Below, piece after piece: positions 18,015 through 25,542 of a stretch of 64,000 nucleotides of DNA; position 1 is the stretch's first letter; every line of letters starts with the position of its first letter. The notes under the pieces were generated by a model. It made no database searches. It had not been told where the DNA came from and saw nothing but the letters and a program-made list of their open reading frames with translations. A program made the translations under genes and the position numbers. The stretch is from contig OZ241903.1 in NCBI GenBank assembly GCA_965203635.1, positions 1,550,001 to 1,614,000 on the forward strand, given 5' to 3'. Source of the DNA: Aldehydirespirator sp965203635 (GTDB taxonomy: Bacteria > Actinomycetota > Acidimicrobiia > Acidimicrobiales > Aldehydirespiratoraceae).

Positions 18015-18913
18015 TGGGTCAGAAGGTCAACCCCTACGGGTTCCGCTTGGGCGTTACCACCGAATGGAAGAGCCGCTGGTTCGCCGACCGCAAGGAGTAC
18101 GCGGACAACGTCATCGAGGACTGGAAGATCCGGGACTTCCTGATGACCGAGCTGCCCCATGCGGCCATCAGCCGCGTGGAGGTGGAACGCACCCGCGACC
18201 GCCTGCGCGTCGATGTGCACACCGCGCGGCCCGGCATCGTGATCGGCCGGCGCGGCGCCGAAGCCGACCGGCTGCGGGCCGGCCTCACCGAGATCAGCGG
18301 CAACCCCCGCGTGCAGCTCAACATCCAGGAGATCAAGCAGCCCGAACTCGACGCCGCTCTGATCGCCCAGGGAGTCGCCGACCAGCTCACCGGCCGCGTG
18401 GCCTTCCGTCGAGCGATGAAACGGGCCGTGCAGAACGCCCAGCGGGCCGGTGCCCTGGGAATCCGGGTGCAGTGCTCCGGGCGGTTGGGCGGCTCGGAGA
18501 TGGCCCGCACCGAGTGGTACCGCGAGGGGCGGGTGCCGCTTCACACCCTGCGGGCCGACGTGGACTACGGATTCCGCGAGGCCCGTACCACCTACGGCCG
18601 GATCGGTGTGAAGGTCTGGCTCTACAAGGGTGACATCCTGCCCTACAAGACGCTCTCCGAGGACAAGGCCTCCAAGGAGGCCGCCATGGCCGCGGGGGAG
18701 ACGTCGGGCCCGGGGGCCAGGCCCCGCAAGATCGTCTCGTCCTCGGCAGCCCGGCGCCGCGAGTTCAGCGACGAGACAGTCGACGAGGAGCCCGCGCCGC
18801 TGATCGGCGAGGCCGACCCGGAGTTCGAGAAGCTGCTCGACGAGGAGGCCGCCATCGAGGCCTCCACTCGCGAGCACCACGAGACGCCGCACTTCCGCCC
18901 CGGCGACGACTGA
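18014..18913 (+). CDS. rpsC: 30S ribosomal protein S3
   Basis: S3 (299 residues) sits at the mRNA entry site. MGQKVNPYGFRLGVTTEWKS is the typical N-terminus, followed by the KH-type segment PGIVIGRRGAEADRLR. The C-terminal domain includes GRLGGSEMARTEWYREGRVPLHTLRA in its expected place (split: GRLGGSEMARTEWYREG, RVPLHTLRA). An acidic tail of some 80 residues follows, longer than in most bacteria. The start overlaps the rplV stop. Confidence 0.97.
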   Translation: MGQKVNPYGFRLGVTTEWKSRWFADRKEYADNVIEDWKIRDFLMTELPHAAISRVEVERTRDRLRVDVHTARPGIVIGRRGAEADRLRAGLTEISGNPRVQLNIQEIKQPELDAALIAQGVADQLTGRVAFRRAMKRAVQNAQRAGALGIRVQCSGRLGGSEMARTEWYREGRVPLHTLRADVDYGFREARTTYGRIGVKVWLYKGDILPYKTLSEDKASKEAAMAAGETSGPGARPRKIVSSSAARRREFSDETVDEEPAPLIGEADPEFEKLLDEEAAIEASTREHHETPHFRPGDD

Positions 18914-18924
18914 GAGAGCTTGTC

Positions 18925-19341
18925 ATGTTGATGCCGCGCAAGGTTCGCCACCGCAAGCACCATCGGGGCCGTACCAAGGGTGTAGCGAAGGGACGCACCG
19001 AGGTCGCCCACGGCGACTTCGGCATCCAGGCCCTCGAGCCCGGGTGGCTCACATCCCGCCAGATCGAGGCCGCCCGTGTGGCCATGACCCGTCACATCAA
19101 GCGGGGCGGCAAGGTCTGGATCAACGTGTTCCCCGACAAGCCGGTGACCAAGAAGCCGGCCGAGACGCGGATGGGGTCGGGCAAGGGCAACCCCGAGCAC
19201 TGGGTGGCAGTCGTGCGGCCCGGCCGCGTCCTGTTCGAGCTGTCCTACCACGACGAGGACATCGCACGGGGCGCCATCGACCGGGCCATCCAGAAGCTGC
19301 CCATGAAGGCCCGCTTCATCGCTCGGGAGGAGGGGTTCTAG
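18925..19341 (+). CDS. rplP: 50S ribosomal protein L16
   Basis: L16 (138 residues) contacts the A-site tRNA elbow. The start at 18925 gives MLMPRKVRHRKHHRGRTKG; an ATG at 18931 (MPRKV) is equally possible and is the commoner family start. FPDKPVTKKPAETRMGSGKG and the C-terminal KLPMKARFIAREEGF are diagnostic. rpmC begins directly after its stop. Confidence 0.97.
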   Translation: MLMPRKVRHRKHHRGRTKGVAKGRTEVAHGDFGIQALEPGWLTSRQIEAARVAMTRHIKRGGKVWINVFPDKPVTKKPAETRMGSGKGNPEHWVAVVRPGRVLFELSYHDEDIARGAIDRAIQKLPMKARFIAREEGF

Positions 19342-19572
19342 ATGGCCCGCGCCAAGGCCCTGACCGATCTCGGCGACACCGATTTGATCGAGCGCTTGTC
19401 GGAGGCGAAGGAGGAGCTGTTCAATCTGCGCTTCCAGTTCGCCACCGGCCAGCTGGACAACCCGGCTCGCCTCAAGCAGGTGCGCCGTGACATCGCCCGC
19501 ATGCTCACCGAGCTGCGGGCCCGCGAGATCGCGGCCGCGGAGGCGGAGCCGGTCCCAGCCGAGGGGAGATGA
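19342..19572 (+). CDS. rpmC: 50S ribosomal protein L29
   Basis: L29 (76 residues) is a small two-helix protein near the tunnel exit beside L23. The pattern ELxxRLxEAKEELFNLRFQFATGQLDNPARLKQVRRDIAR is clear, read here as EAKEELFNLRFQFATGQLDN and RLKQVRRDIAR. It abuts rplP with no gap, and its stop overlaps the rpsQ start (ATGA). Confidence 0.96.
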   Translation: MARAKALTDLGDTDLIERLSEAKEELFNLRFQFATGQLDNPARLKQVRRDIARMLTELRAREIAAAEAEPVPAEGR

Positions 19573-19847
19573 CGATGGCTGAAGACTCAGGAACGCGCCG
19601 CGACGGCCGCAAGGTGCGGGAGGGTGTCGTGGTCTCCAACCGCATGGACAAGACCGCGATCGTCGAGGCCACCGAGCGGGTCCGGCACCCGCGCTACGAC
19701 AAGACGGTTCAGCGCAGGTCCCGCCTCGCCGTCCACGACGCCGACAACACCCTGGGTGTGGGCGACCTCGTGCGGGTGGCCGAGACCCGGCCCCTGTCCA
19801 AGACCAAGCGCTGGCGCCTAGTGGAGATCTTGGAGCGTGCCAAGTGA
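19569..19847 (+). CDS. rpsQ: 30S ribosomal protein S17
   Basis: S17 (92 residues) binds 16S rRNA 5' domain. REGVVVSNRMDKTAIVEATE and HPRYDKTVQRRSRLAVHD are diagnostic. The ATG at 19569 overlaps the rpmC stop; a second in-frame ATG at 19575 is possible. The C-terminal codons ERAK are imitated by a mini-ORF immediately downstream. Confidence 0.97.
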   Translation: MTMAEDSGTRRDGRKVREGVVVSNRMDKTAIVEATERVRHPRYDKTVQRRSRLAVHDADNTLGVGDLVRVAETRPLSKTKRWRLVEILERAK

Positions 19848-19898
19848 TCCAGCAGGAAGCGACCTTCTGGGAGCGCGCCCGATGATCCAGCAGGAGTC
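19833..19898 (+). repeat. rpsQ-rplN junction duplication with chimeric mini-ORF
   Basis: Two 28-base copies (19833-19860 and 19871-19898) are identical at about 22 positions, with a 38-bp period. They share TGATCCAGCAGGA. GTG at 19844 overlaps the rpsQ stop and opens a 13-residue ORF, MIQQEATFWERAR, whose stop overlaps the rplN ATG at 19882. Its first five residues are those of L14 and its end imitates the S17 end (ERAK). Confidence 0.7.
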
Positions 19899-20250
19899 CC
19901 GGCTGCGCGTCGCCGACAACTCCGGCGCCAAGGAGGTGCTGTGCATCAAGGTGCTCGGCGGCTCCAAGCGCCGCTACGCATCGGTCGGCGACGTGTTCGT
20001 GGCCACGGTCAAGGACGCCATCCCAGGCGCGCAGGTCCGCAAGGGCGACCTGGTGCGTTGCGTGGTCGTGCGCACCCGCAAGGAGAAGCGCCGGGGCGAT
20101 GGCAGCTACATCCGCTTCGACGAGAACGCCGCGGTCCTGATCAACGAGCAGGACCAGCCCCGGGGCACCCGCATCTTCGGGCCGGTGGGCCGCGAGCTGC
20201 GCGACAAGCAGTTCATGCGCATCGTCTCGCTGGCCCCGGAGGTGCTGTAG
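19882..20250 (+). CDS. rplN: 50S ribosomal protein L14
   Basis: L14 is 122 residues when started at the ATG at 19882, exactly the usual length (MIQQESRLRVADNSGAKEVL). An upstream in-frame start at 19837 would add a non-conserved extension. GSKRRYASVGDVFVATVKDA and the C-terminal LRDKQFMRIVSLAPEVL are diagnostic. L14 takes part in the inter-subunit bridge. The last 14 or so codons are duplicated downstream. Confidence 0.97.
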   Translation: MIQQESRLRVADNSGAKEVLCIKVLGGSKRRYASVGDVFVATVKDAIPGAQVRKGDLVRCVVVRTRKEKRRGDGSYIRFDENAAVLINEQDQPRGTRIFGPVGRELRDKQFMRIVSLAPEVL

Positions 20251-20305
20251 ATGGTGGACAGTTTCATGCGCATCGTGCCGCTGGCCCCGGAGGTGCTGTA
20301 GATGG
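20209..20305 (+). repeat. rplN-rplX junction duplication with mini-ORF
   Basis: The segment 20209-20254 is repeated at 20259-20305 with few changes, a 51-bp stop-to-stop spacing. ATG at 20251 directly follows the rplN stop and opens a 16-residue ORF, MVDSFMRIVPLAPEVL. Its last 11 residues copy the L14 C-terminus with one change (Ser to Pro). Its stop directly abuts the rplX ATG. Confidence 0.75.
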
Positions 20306-20649
20306 CTAGACGCTCCAAGAGCTCTCCGCTCCGGCGCTCCATGAAGATCGTCAAGGGCGACCGGGTCGTGGTGCTGACCGGCAAGGACGCCGGCCTGGAG
20401 GGAACGGTCGAACGGGTCATTGTCGCGGAGGGCAAGGTGATCGTCGAGGGCGTCAACGTCGCCATGCGGCATCAGGCGCCCACCCGCAACGTGCAGCAGG
20501 GCGGCATCATCCAGAAGACGATGCCCATCGACGCGTCCAACGTAGCGGTGGTGAGCCCGACCGACGGCAAGCCCACCCGGGTGGGCTACCGGTTCACACC
20601 CGAGGGCACCAAGGTCCGTATCTGCCGCCGTACGGGGGCCGACCTGTGA
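20302..20649 (+). CDS. rplX: 50S ribosomal protein L24
   Basis: L24 (115 residues) is an assembly initiator protein with a KOW motif (MKIVKGDRVVVLTGKDAGLEG). NVAMRHQAPTRNVQQGGIIQ and the C-terminal GYRFTPEGTKVRICRRTGADL match actinobacterial L24. It begins at the ATG right after a mini-ORF stop and overlaps rplE at its end (GTGA). Confidence 0.96.
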   Translation: MARRSKSSPLRRSMKIVKGDRVVVLTGKDAGLEGTVERVIVAEGKVIVEGVNVAMRHQAPTRNVQQGGIIQKTMPIDASNVAVVSPTDGKPTRVGYRFTPEGTKVRICRRTGADL

Positions 20650-21215
20650 GCACCGCAACCGACTACCGGCCCCGGCTGCGCACCGCGTTCGACACCGAGA
20701 TCAAGCAGGCGCTCATCGAGCAGTTGGAGCTGTCCAACGTGATGATGGTGCCCAAGCTCTCCAAGATCGTGCTCAACATGGGCGTAGGCGACGCCATTAC
20801 CCAGGCGAAGCTGCTGGAGGGCGCTCTGGCCGACTTGGCCGTGATCTCGGGCCAGAAGCCGGTCATCACCCGGGCCAAGCGGTCGCTGGCCAGCTTCAAG
20901 CTGCGTGCCGGCATGGCCATCGGATGCAAGGTCACACTGCGAGGCGACCGCATGTACGAGTTCTTCGACCGGCTCATCACGCTGGCCATCCCTCGCATCC
21001 GCGACTTCCGCGGGCTGCCGCTGCGGTCCTTCGACGGCAGCGGCAACTACACGTTCGGGATCACCGAACAGCTCATCTTCCCGGAGATCGACTACGACAC
21101 GGTCGACGCCACCCGGGGGATGGACATCACGATCGTCACGACAGCCGAGTCGGACACTGAGGGCCGGGCGCTCCTGGAGGCGTTCGGGTTTCCGTTCCGC
21201 CGAGAGGGGCAATGA
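20646..21215 (+). CDS. rplE: 50S ribosomal protein L5
   Basis: L5 (189 residues) binds 5S rRNA and contacts P-site tRNA. The GTG start overlaps the rplX stop. KIVLNMGVGDA, QKPVITRAKRSLASFKLRAG and the C-terminal TTAESDTEGRALLEAFGFPF are diagnostic. rpsN-type S14 follows 3 bp later. Confidence 0.97.
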   Translation: MSTATDYRPRLRTAFDTEIKQALIEQLELSNVMMVPKLSKIVLNMGVGDAITQAKLLEGALADLAVISGQKPVITRAKRSLASFKLRAGMAIGCKVTLRGDRMYEFFDRLITLAIPRIRDFRGLPLRSFDGSGNYTFGITEQLIFPEIDYDTVDATRGMDITIVTTAESDTEGRALLEAFGFPFRREGQ

Positions 21216-21218
21216 GCG

Positions 21219-21404
21219 ATGGCCAAGAAGGCTCTGAAGGAGAAGCAGCAACGCACTCCGAAGTTCAAGGTGCGGGCCTACACGCGGTGCCGTGTGTGTG
21301 GCCGGCCCCGTTCCGTGTACAGGAAGTTCAGCCTGTGCCGCATCTGCCTGCGGGACCTGGCCCATGCCGGGGAGTTGCCCGGCGTGAAGAAGGCGAGCTG
21401 GTGA
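21219..21404 (+). CDS. rpsZ: 30S ribosomal protein S14, zinc-binding type Z
   Basis: This 61-residue S14 has the C-x2-C-x12-C-x2-C zinc site (CRVC and CRIC, residues 24-43), the short zinc-dependent form. It assembles late into the small-subunit head. Its zinc ligands are intact, unlike the second zinc site of RpoC here. Its stop overlaps a GTG that begins a chain of very short ORFs leading to rpsH. Confidence 0.96.
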   Translation: MAKKALKEKQQRTPKFKVRAYTRCRVCGRPRSVYRKFSLCRICLRDLAHAGELPGVKKASW

Positions 21405-21420
21405 GGTGACCTGCCGATGA
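21401..21420 (+). other. Stop-start chain between rpsZ and rpsH
   Basis: GTGA at the rpsZ stop opens GTG-AGG-TGA. A second GTGA (21406) opens GTG-ACC-TGC-CGA-TGA, whose stop overlaps the rpsH ATG (21417). A ribosome could in principle step through the 12-bp gap by successive termination-reinitiation. Such overlaps can arise by chance in GC-rich DNA. Confidence 0.3.
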
Positions 21421-21821
21421 CGATGACAGATCCGATCGCAGACATGCTGACCCGCATCCGCAACGCCAATGTGGCTATGCACGACGAGGTGTCCATGCCG
21501 TCGTCGAAGCGCAAGCTGGCCTTGGCCGACGTCCTGCAGCGGGAGGGCTACATCGCGTCCTACGCCGAGAAGGACAACACGCCCCGGCCGGGCAAGACGC
21601 TCACGATCGAGATGAAGTACTCCCCCGAGCGCGACCGCGTCATCCGGGGGCTGAGGCGTATCTCCAAGCCGGGGCTGCGCATCTACCGGAAGCGCGACGA
21701 GATCCCGCGGGTGCAGGGCGGGCTCGGAGTGGCCGTGGTGTCCACCAACAGGGGTCTGATGAGCGATCGAGAGGCGAGGAGGAACCGCATGGGCGGCGAG
21801 ATCCTCTGCTACGTGTGGTGA
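21417..21821 (+). CDS. rpsH: 30S ribosomal protein S8
   Basis: S8 (134 residues) is a central-domain assembly protein of 16S rRNA. MTMTDPIADMLTRIRNANVA is the normal actinobacterial N-terminus, supporting the ATG at 21417. ISKPGLRIYRKRDEIPRVQG and the end GGEILCYVW are diagnostic. One base separates its stop from the rplF ATG. Confidence 0.97.
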   Translation: MTMTDPIADMLTRIRNANVAMHDEVSMPSSKRKLALADVLQREGYIASYAEKDNTPRPGKTLTIEMKYSPERDRVIRGLRRISKPGLRIYRKRDEIPRVQGGLGVAVVSTNRGLMSDREARRNRMGGEILCYVW

Positions 21822-21822
21822 C

Positions 21823-22362
21823 ATGAGTCGCGTAGGGAAATCCCCTATCACCGTCCCCAGCGGCGTGGAGATCGATGTCGACGGCCGAAGGGTGGTCGTG
21901 ACCGGCGCCAAGGGCACGCTGAGCCGAGACCTGCCCGGCGAGATCACGCTGCGGGCCGACGATGGCATCCTGCACGTCGAGCGTCCCGACGACACCGCTC
22001 AGAGCAGGTCGTTGCACGGGCTGACCCGGAGCCTGGTGCAGAACATGGTCACCGGGGTGACCGAGGGGTTCACCAAGGAACTGCGGATCCATGGGGTGGG
22101 CTACAGGGTGGCTGAGTCCACCCCCACCTCGCTGGAGCTGTCCCTGGGCTTCAGCCACACCGTGAGGATCGCGGCGCCCGAGGGCGTGGAGTTCGAGGTC
22201 CCGCAGCGCACCCAGATCCTCGTCAAGGGCATCGACAAGCAGCTCGTCGGCCAGGTGGCAGCCGACATCAGGAAGTGGCGCCCGCCCGAGCCCTACAAGG
22301 GGAAGGGAATCCGCTACGCCGACGAGCGGGTCAAGCGCAAGGCCGGAAAGGCGGCGAAGTAG
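21823..22362 (+). CDS. rplF: 50S ribosomal protein L6
   Basis: L6 (179 residues) lies near the factor-binding site. MSRVGKSPITVPSGVEIDVD and the C-terminal signature RKWRPPEPYKGKGIRYADE are diagnostic. The final codons AAG-TAG-TC are repeated twice more downstream, before rplR. Confidence 0.97.
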   Translation: MSRVGKSPITVPSGVEIDVDGRRVVVTGAKGTLSRDLPGEITLRADDGILHVERPDDTAQSRSLHGLTRSLVQNMVTGVTEGFTKELRIHGVGYRVAESTPTSLELSLGFSHTVRIAAPEGVEFEVPQRTQILVKGIDKQLVGQVAADIRKWRPPEPYKGKGIRYADERVKRKAGKAAK

Positions 22363-22437
22363 TCATGGTTGGTAGCACGCCGTCAGGGGCGAAGTAGTCG
22401 TGGTTGGTAGCACGCCGTCAGGGGCGAAGTAGTCATG
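22353..22437 (+). repeat. rplF-rplR junction: three tandem copies with two mini-ORFs
   Basis: GGCGAAGTAGTC(A/G)TGGT occurs at 22353, 22388 and 22423, an exact 35-bp period. After each TAG-TC comes a start codon: ATG (22365), GTG (22400) and finally the rplR ATG (22435). The first two each encode a 10-residue ORF, (M/V)VGSTPSGAK, stopping at the next TAG. They begin MV like L18 and end AK like L6. Confidence 0.8.
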
Positions 22438-22800
22438 GTCGATCAGGCCAGGAAGCGCCGGGAGGGCCGCATCCGCCGTCACCGCCGCGTCCGCAAGAAG
22501 GTGCAGGGCACGGCCGTCCGGCCGCGCCTGTCGGTGTTCCGGTCGAGCCGGCACATCTCCGCACAGCTCATCGACGACATCGGGGGCGTCACCCTGATGT
22601 CGGCGTCCACTCTGGAGGCCGACCTTCGCTCCGCTCCGGGCGGCAATGTGGCCGCGGCCCGCACGGTGGGGACGTTGATCGCGCAGCGCGCATCGGAAGC
22701 AGGGATCACGACCGCGGTGTTCGATCGGGGCGGTTACAAGTACCACGGCAGGGTGGCCGAGCTCGCCAACGCGGCTCGCGCGGCAGGATTGGAGTTCTGA
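22435..22800 (+). CDS. rplR: 50S ribosomal protein L18
   Basis: L18 (121 residues) binds 5S rRNA with L5. MVDQARKRREGRIRRHRRVR, RPRLSVFRSSRHISAQLIDD and the C-terminal FDRGGYKYHGRVAELANAAR are diagnostic. It ends AGLEF, and two mini-ORFs related to this end and to the rpsE start follow. Confidence 0.97.
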   Translation: MVDQARKRREGRIRRHRRVRKKVQGTAVRPRLSVFRSSRHISAQLIDDIGGVTLMSASTLEADLRSAPGGNVAAARTVGTLIAQRASEAGITTAVFDRGGYKYHGRVAELANAARAAGLEF

Positions 22801-22898
22801 CCGGATGAGTGAAGAGCAACCGTGGATTCCAGGATTGGAGTTCTGATGAGCGAGGAGCGACTGTGGATTCCAGGATCGGTGCCACCATGAGCGAGGAG
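22785..22898 (+). repeat. rplR-rpsE junction duplication with two chimeric mini-ORFs
   Basis: ATGs at 22805, 22846 and 22887 are spaced 41 and 41 bp and are followed by near-identical sequence. The first two encode MSEEQPWIPGLEF (22805-22846) and MSEERLWIPGSVPP (22846-22890); the third is rpsE (MSEERAGGPP). The first mini-ORF ends GLEF like L18. Stops and starts overlap as TGATG and ATGA. Confidence 0.8.
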
Positions 22899-23471
22899 CG
22901 CGCCGGCGGTCCGCCGCTGCGAGAGTCGCGGGTGATCAATATCAACCGGGTCGCCAAGGTGGTCAAGGGCGGACGCCGGTTCTCCTTCACGGCGCTGGTC
23001 GTCATCGGCGACGGCGCCGGCCGGGTCGGCCTGGGCTACGGGAAGGCCAAGGAAGTGCCCCTGGCCATCCAGAAGGGCACCGAGGAAGCCAGGCGGAACG
23101 TGTTCGAGGTTCCGATGGCGGGCAATACGATCATGCATCCCGTGATCGGCACGACCGGAGCCGGCCGGGTGCTGCTGAAGCCGGCCGCTCCCGGAACCGG
23201 TGTGATCGCCGGCGGCGCGGCTCGGGCCATCCTCGAAGAGGCGGGCATCGGCGACGTGCTGTGCAAGTCGCTCGGCTCGCCCAACCACATCAATGTGGCC
23301 AGGGCCACCATCAGCGGGCTGCAGTCGCTGCGCCGCCCCGACGAGGTTGCCCGCCTGCGGGGCCTGGACCCCACCGATTTCCTGCCCAAGGGCCTGTGGG
23401 ACGCGTACCAGACCACCCGGATGGACCGGGCCGCGGCCGCCCAGCGCAGCGACGAGGCCGAGGAGGAGTGA
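22887..23471 (+). CDS. rpsE: 30S ribosomal protein S5
   Basis: S5 is 194 residues from the ATG at 22887. An open frame begins farther upstream within the duplicated junction but is not family-like. RVAKVVKGGRRFSFTALVVI, GLGYGKAKEVPLAIQKG and INVARATISGLQSLRRP are diagnostic. It is part of the decoding fidelity region. Its stop overlaps the rpmD ATG. Confidence 0.96.
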   Translation: MSEERAGGPPLRESRVININRVAKVVKGGRRFSFTALVVIGDGAGRVGLGYGKAKEVPLAIQKGTEEARRNVFEVPMAGNTIMHPVIGTTGAGRVLLKPAAPGTGVIAGGAARAILEEAGIGDVLCKSLGSPNHINVARATISGLQSLRRPDEVARLRGLDPTDFLPKGLWDAYQTTRMDRAAAAQRSDEAEEE

Positions 23472-23653
23472 TGGCTCTGTTGGTGACCCAGGTCCGCTCG
23501 GCCATCGGTTCGAAGCCCAAGCAGCGCGGTACGCTTCGAGCTCTCGGCTTGGGACGGATCGGCCGGAGCAACACCCTGCCCGACCGTCCCGAGATCCGCG
23601 GCATGATCCAACGGGTTCCCCACTTGGTCTCCGTAGAGGAGGTGGACGGATGA
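23471..23653 (+). CDS. rpmD: 50S ribosomal protein L30
   Basis: L30 (60 residues) starts at the ATG overlapping the rpsE stop (TGATG). LLVTQVRSAIGSKPKQRGTL, LGLGRIGRSN and RGMIQRVPHLVSVEEV are typical. It overlaps rplO at the stop (ATGA). It is easily missed because larger spurious frames cover it. Confidence 0.95.
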   Translation: MALLVTQVRSAIGSKPKQRGTLRALGLGRIGRSNTLPDRPEIRGMIQRVPHLVSVEEVDG

Positions 23654-24153
23654 CAGAGCAGACGAAGCTGCACGATCTGCGGTCCGCTCCCGGGGCCCGC
23701 AAGAGGCCCAAGCGGGTGGCGCGGGGCATCGCAGGGCGCGGCGGCAAGACCGCGGGCCGCGGCATGAAGGGCCAGAAGGCCCGCAGCAAGGTGCCCGTCG
23801 GCTTCGAAGGCGGTCAGATGCCGCTGCTTCGCCGCGTCCCCAAGTGGCGGGGATTCACCAACCCGTTCAGGGTCGAGTACCAGCCCGTCAACCTCGACAC
23901 GATCGAGGCCACCGGCCTGGACGAGATCTCGCCGGAGATACTGCGCGAGCGGGGCCTCGTCGGCAAGAAGGCGCTCGTGAAGGTGCTGGGCCGGGGCGAG
24001 ATCAGCCGGGCGGTGCGGGTGAAGGCCCACGCCGTGTCGGCAGCCGCGGCGGAGGCCATTGCCGCAGCCGGCGGCAGCGTCGAGATCATCGACAAGCCCT
24101 GGGGCGATCGCCGGCCGCCCCACGGCAGCTACAACCAGCACACCAACCGCTGA
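23650..24153 (+). CDS. rplO: 50S ribosomal protein L15
   Basis: L15 (167 residues) starts at the ATG overlapping the rpmD stop. LHDLRSAPGARKRPKRVARG, GRGMKGQKARSK and GFEGGQMPLLRRVPKWRGF are diagnostic of this late-assembly large-subunit protein. secY follows after 54 bp containing a duplicated start. Confidence 0.97.
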   Translation: MTEQTKLHDLRSAPGARKRPKRVARGIAGRGGKTAGRGMKGQKARSKVPVGFEGGQMPLLRRVPKWRGFTNPFRVEYQPVNLDTIEATGLDEISPEILRERGLVGKKALVKVLGRGEISRAVRVKAHAVSAAAAEAIAAAGGSVEIIDKPWGDRRPPHGSYNQHTNR

Positions 24154-24164
24154 GAGGACAGGGC

Positions 24165-24236
24165 CGACCGTGCTGAACATGTTCCGTCCGGGATCGGGGA
24201 GGCGACCGTGCTGAACCGCGTGCTGAACATGTTCCG
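24165..24236 (+). repeat. Duplicated secY start with mini-ORF
   Basis: CGACCGTGCTGAAC occurs at 24165-24178 and 24203-24216, a 38-bp period, and GTGCTGAACATGTTCCG occurs at 24170 and 24220. GTG at 24170 opens a 14-residue ORF, MLNMFRPGSGRRPC, whose stop lies just inside secY. Its start copies the SecY N-terminus (MLNRVLNMFRIP). No copy of the rplO end is seen. Confidence 0.6.
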
Positions 24237-25536
24237 CATCCCGGATCTGCGCAACAAGATTCTCTTCACGCTGTTCATCATCGCGGTGTACCGCCTCGGC
24301 GCCTTCATCCCGGCGCCCTACGTGGACACCGACGCCGTCCAGTTGATGCGGGACCAGGCCAACACGTCGGGTGGGATCCTCGGGTTCGTGCAGCTGTTCT
24401 CGGGCGGCGCGCTCACCCAGTTCGCCATCTTCGCGCTGGGGATCATGCCCTACATCACGGCATCGATCATCATGCAGATCCTGGGCGTGGTCATCCCCCG
24501 CATCGAGCAGTGGCAGCAGCAGGGTGCGGTGGGCCAGCGCAAGATCACCCAATGGACGCGGTACCTGACGATCGGCATCGCTCTGCTCCAGTCGACCAGC
24601 TTCGCGTTCCTGTTCCACAGCGGCGCCCTGGTGGGCGGGATCGACCTGCTGCCCAACTTCACGGTGTGGGCCGTGTTCGTAGTGGTCCTGACGCTGACGA
24701 CGGGCACCGCCCTGTTGATGTGGATGGGTGAGCTGATAACCCAGCGCGGCATCGGCAACGGCATGTCGCTGCTGATCTTCACCAGCGTCGTGTCCACGCT
24801 GCCGGCCCAGATCACTGCGGTGCGGGCCAACAACGGCAACGACGCCCTGGTCGGCTTCGTGGTGGTGGCGGTCATCCTCCTGGTCTGCATCGTCTTCGTC
24901 GAGCAGGGCCAGCGCCGCATCCCGGTGCAGTTCGCCAAGCGGGTGGTGGGCCGGCGCATGTACGGCGGTCAGAGCACTTACATCCCGCTCAAGGTCAACC
25001 AGTCGGGCGTGATCCCGATCATCTTTGCCAGCTCGGTGCTGTACCTGCCCACCCTGATCGGGGCGGCCATGCCCGCCGGCGGCATCGGCGGGTCGATCCA
25101 GGCCTTTGTCAACGACCACCTCACCTACCCGACCAGTCCCGTGTACCTGTTCTTCTTCGGACTGATGATCATCGGGTTCGCGTACTTCTACACGGCCATC
25201 ACCTTCGACCCGGTCAAGCAGGCCGACACCATCCGCAAGCAGGGCGGGTTCATCCCGGGGATCCGTCCCGGAGTCCAGACCGAGCGCTACCTGGCCAAGA
25301 TCCTCTCGCGCATCACCCTGCCCGGGTCGCTGTTCATCGCCGCGGTCGCTCTCGTTCCCTCCATCCTCTACGCGGTGTTCCTGGACAGCGACTTGGGTGC
25401 GGGCCAGGGCGGCGGCGCCAGCGGCCTCCTCTACGGAGGCATCTCGCTGCTCATCGCGGTCGGCGTGGCGCTCGAGACGATGAAGCAGATCGACAGCCAG
25501 TTGATGATGAGGAACTACGAAGGCTTCCTGAAGTAG
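24208..25536 (+). CDS. secY: Protein translocase subunit SecY
   Basis: SecY (442 residues) is the channel of the SecYEG translocon in the cytoplasmic membrane. Ten hydrophobic segments can be followed, beginning with ILFTLFIIAVYRLGAFIPAP. Conserved parts include ALGIMPYITASIIMQIL and VKQADTIRKQGGFIPGIRPG. The GTG at 24208 has GGGGAGG five bases upstream; GTG at 24220 (MLNMFRIPDLRNK) is an alternative. It lies in the usual spc-operon position between rplO and adk. Confidence 0.97.
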   Translation: MLNRVLNMFRIPDLRNKILFTLFIIAVYRLGAFIPAPYVDTDAVQLMRDQANTSGGILGFVQLFSGGALTQFAIFALGIMPYITASIIMQILGVVIPRIEQWQQQGAVGQRKITQWTRYLTIGIALLQSTSFAFLFHSGALVGGIDLLPNFTVWAVFVVVLTLTTGTALLMWMGELITQRGIGNGMSLLIFTSVVSTLPAQITAVRANNGNDALVGFVVVAVILLVCIVFVEQGQRRIPVQFAKRVVGRRMYGGQSTYIPLKVNQSGVIPIIFASSVLYLPTLIGAAMPAGGIGGSIQAFVNDHLTYPTSPVYLFFFGLMIIGFAYFYTAITFDPVKQADTIRKQGGFIPGIRPGVQTERYLAKILSRITLPGSLFIAAVALVPSILYAVFLDSDLGAGQGGGASGLLYGGISLLIAVGVALETMKQIDSQLMMRNYEGFLK

Positions 25537-25542
25537 CTCCTG

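Noticed and set aside
22353..22437. Regularly spaced 35-bp repeats resembling a CRISPR array
   Set aside because: The units are contiguous tandem copies with no unique spacers, and they derive from the rplF end.
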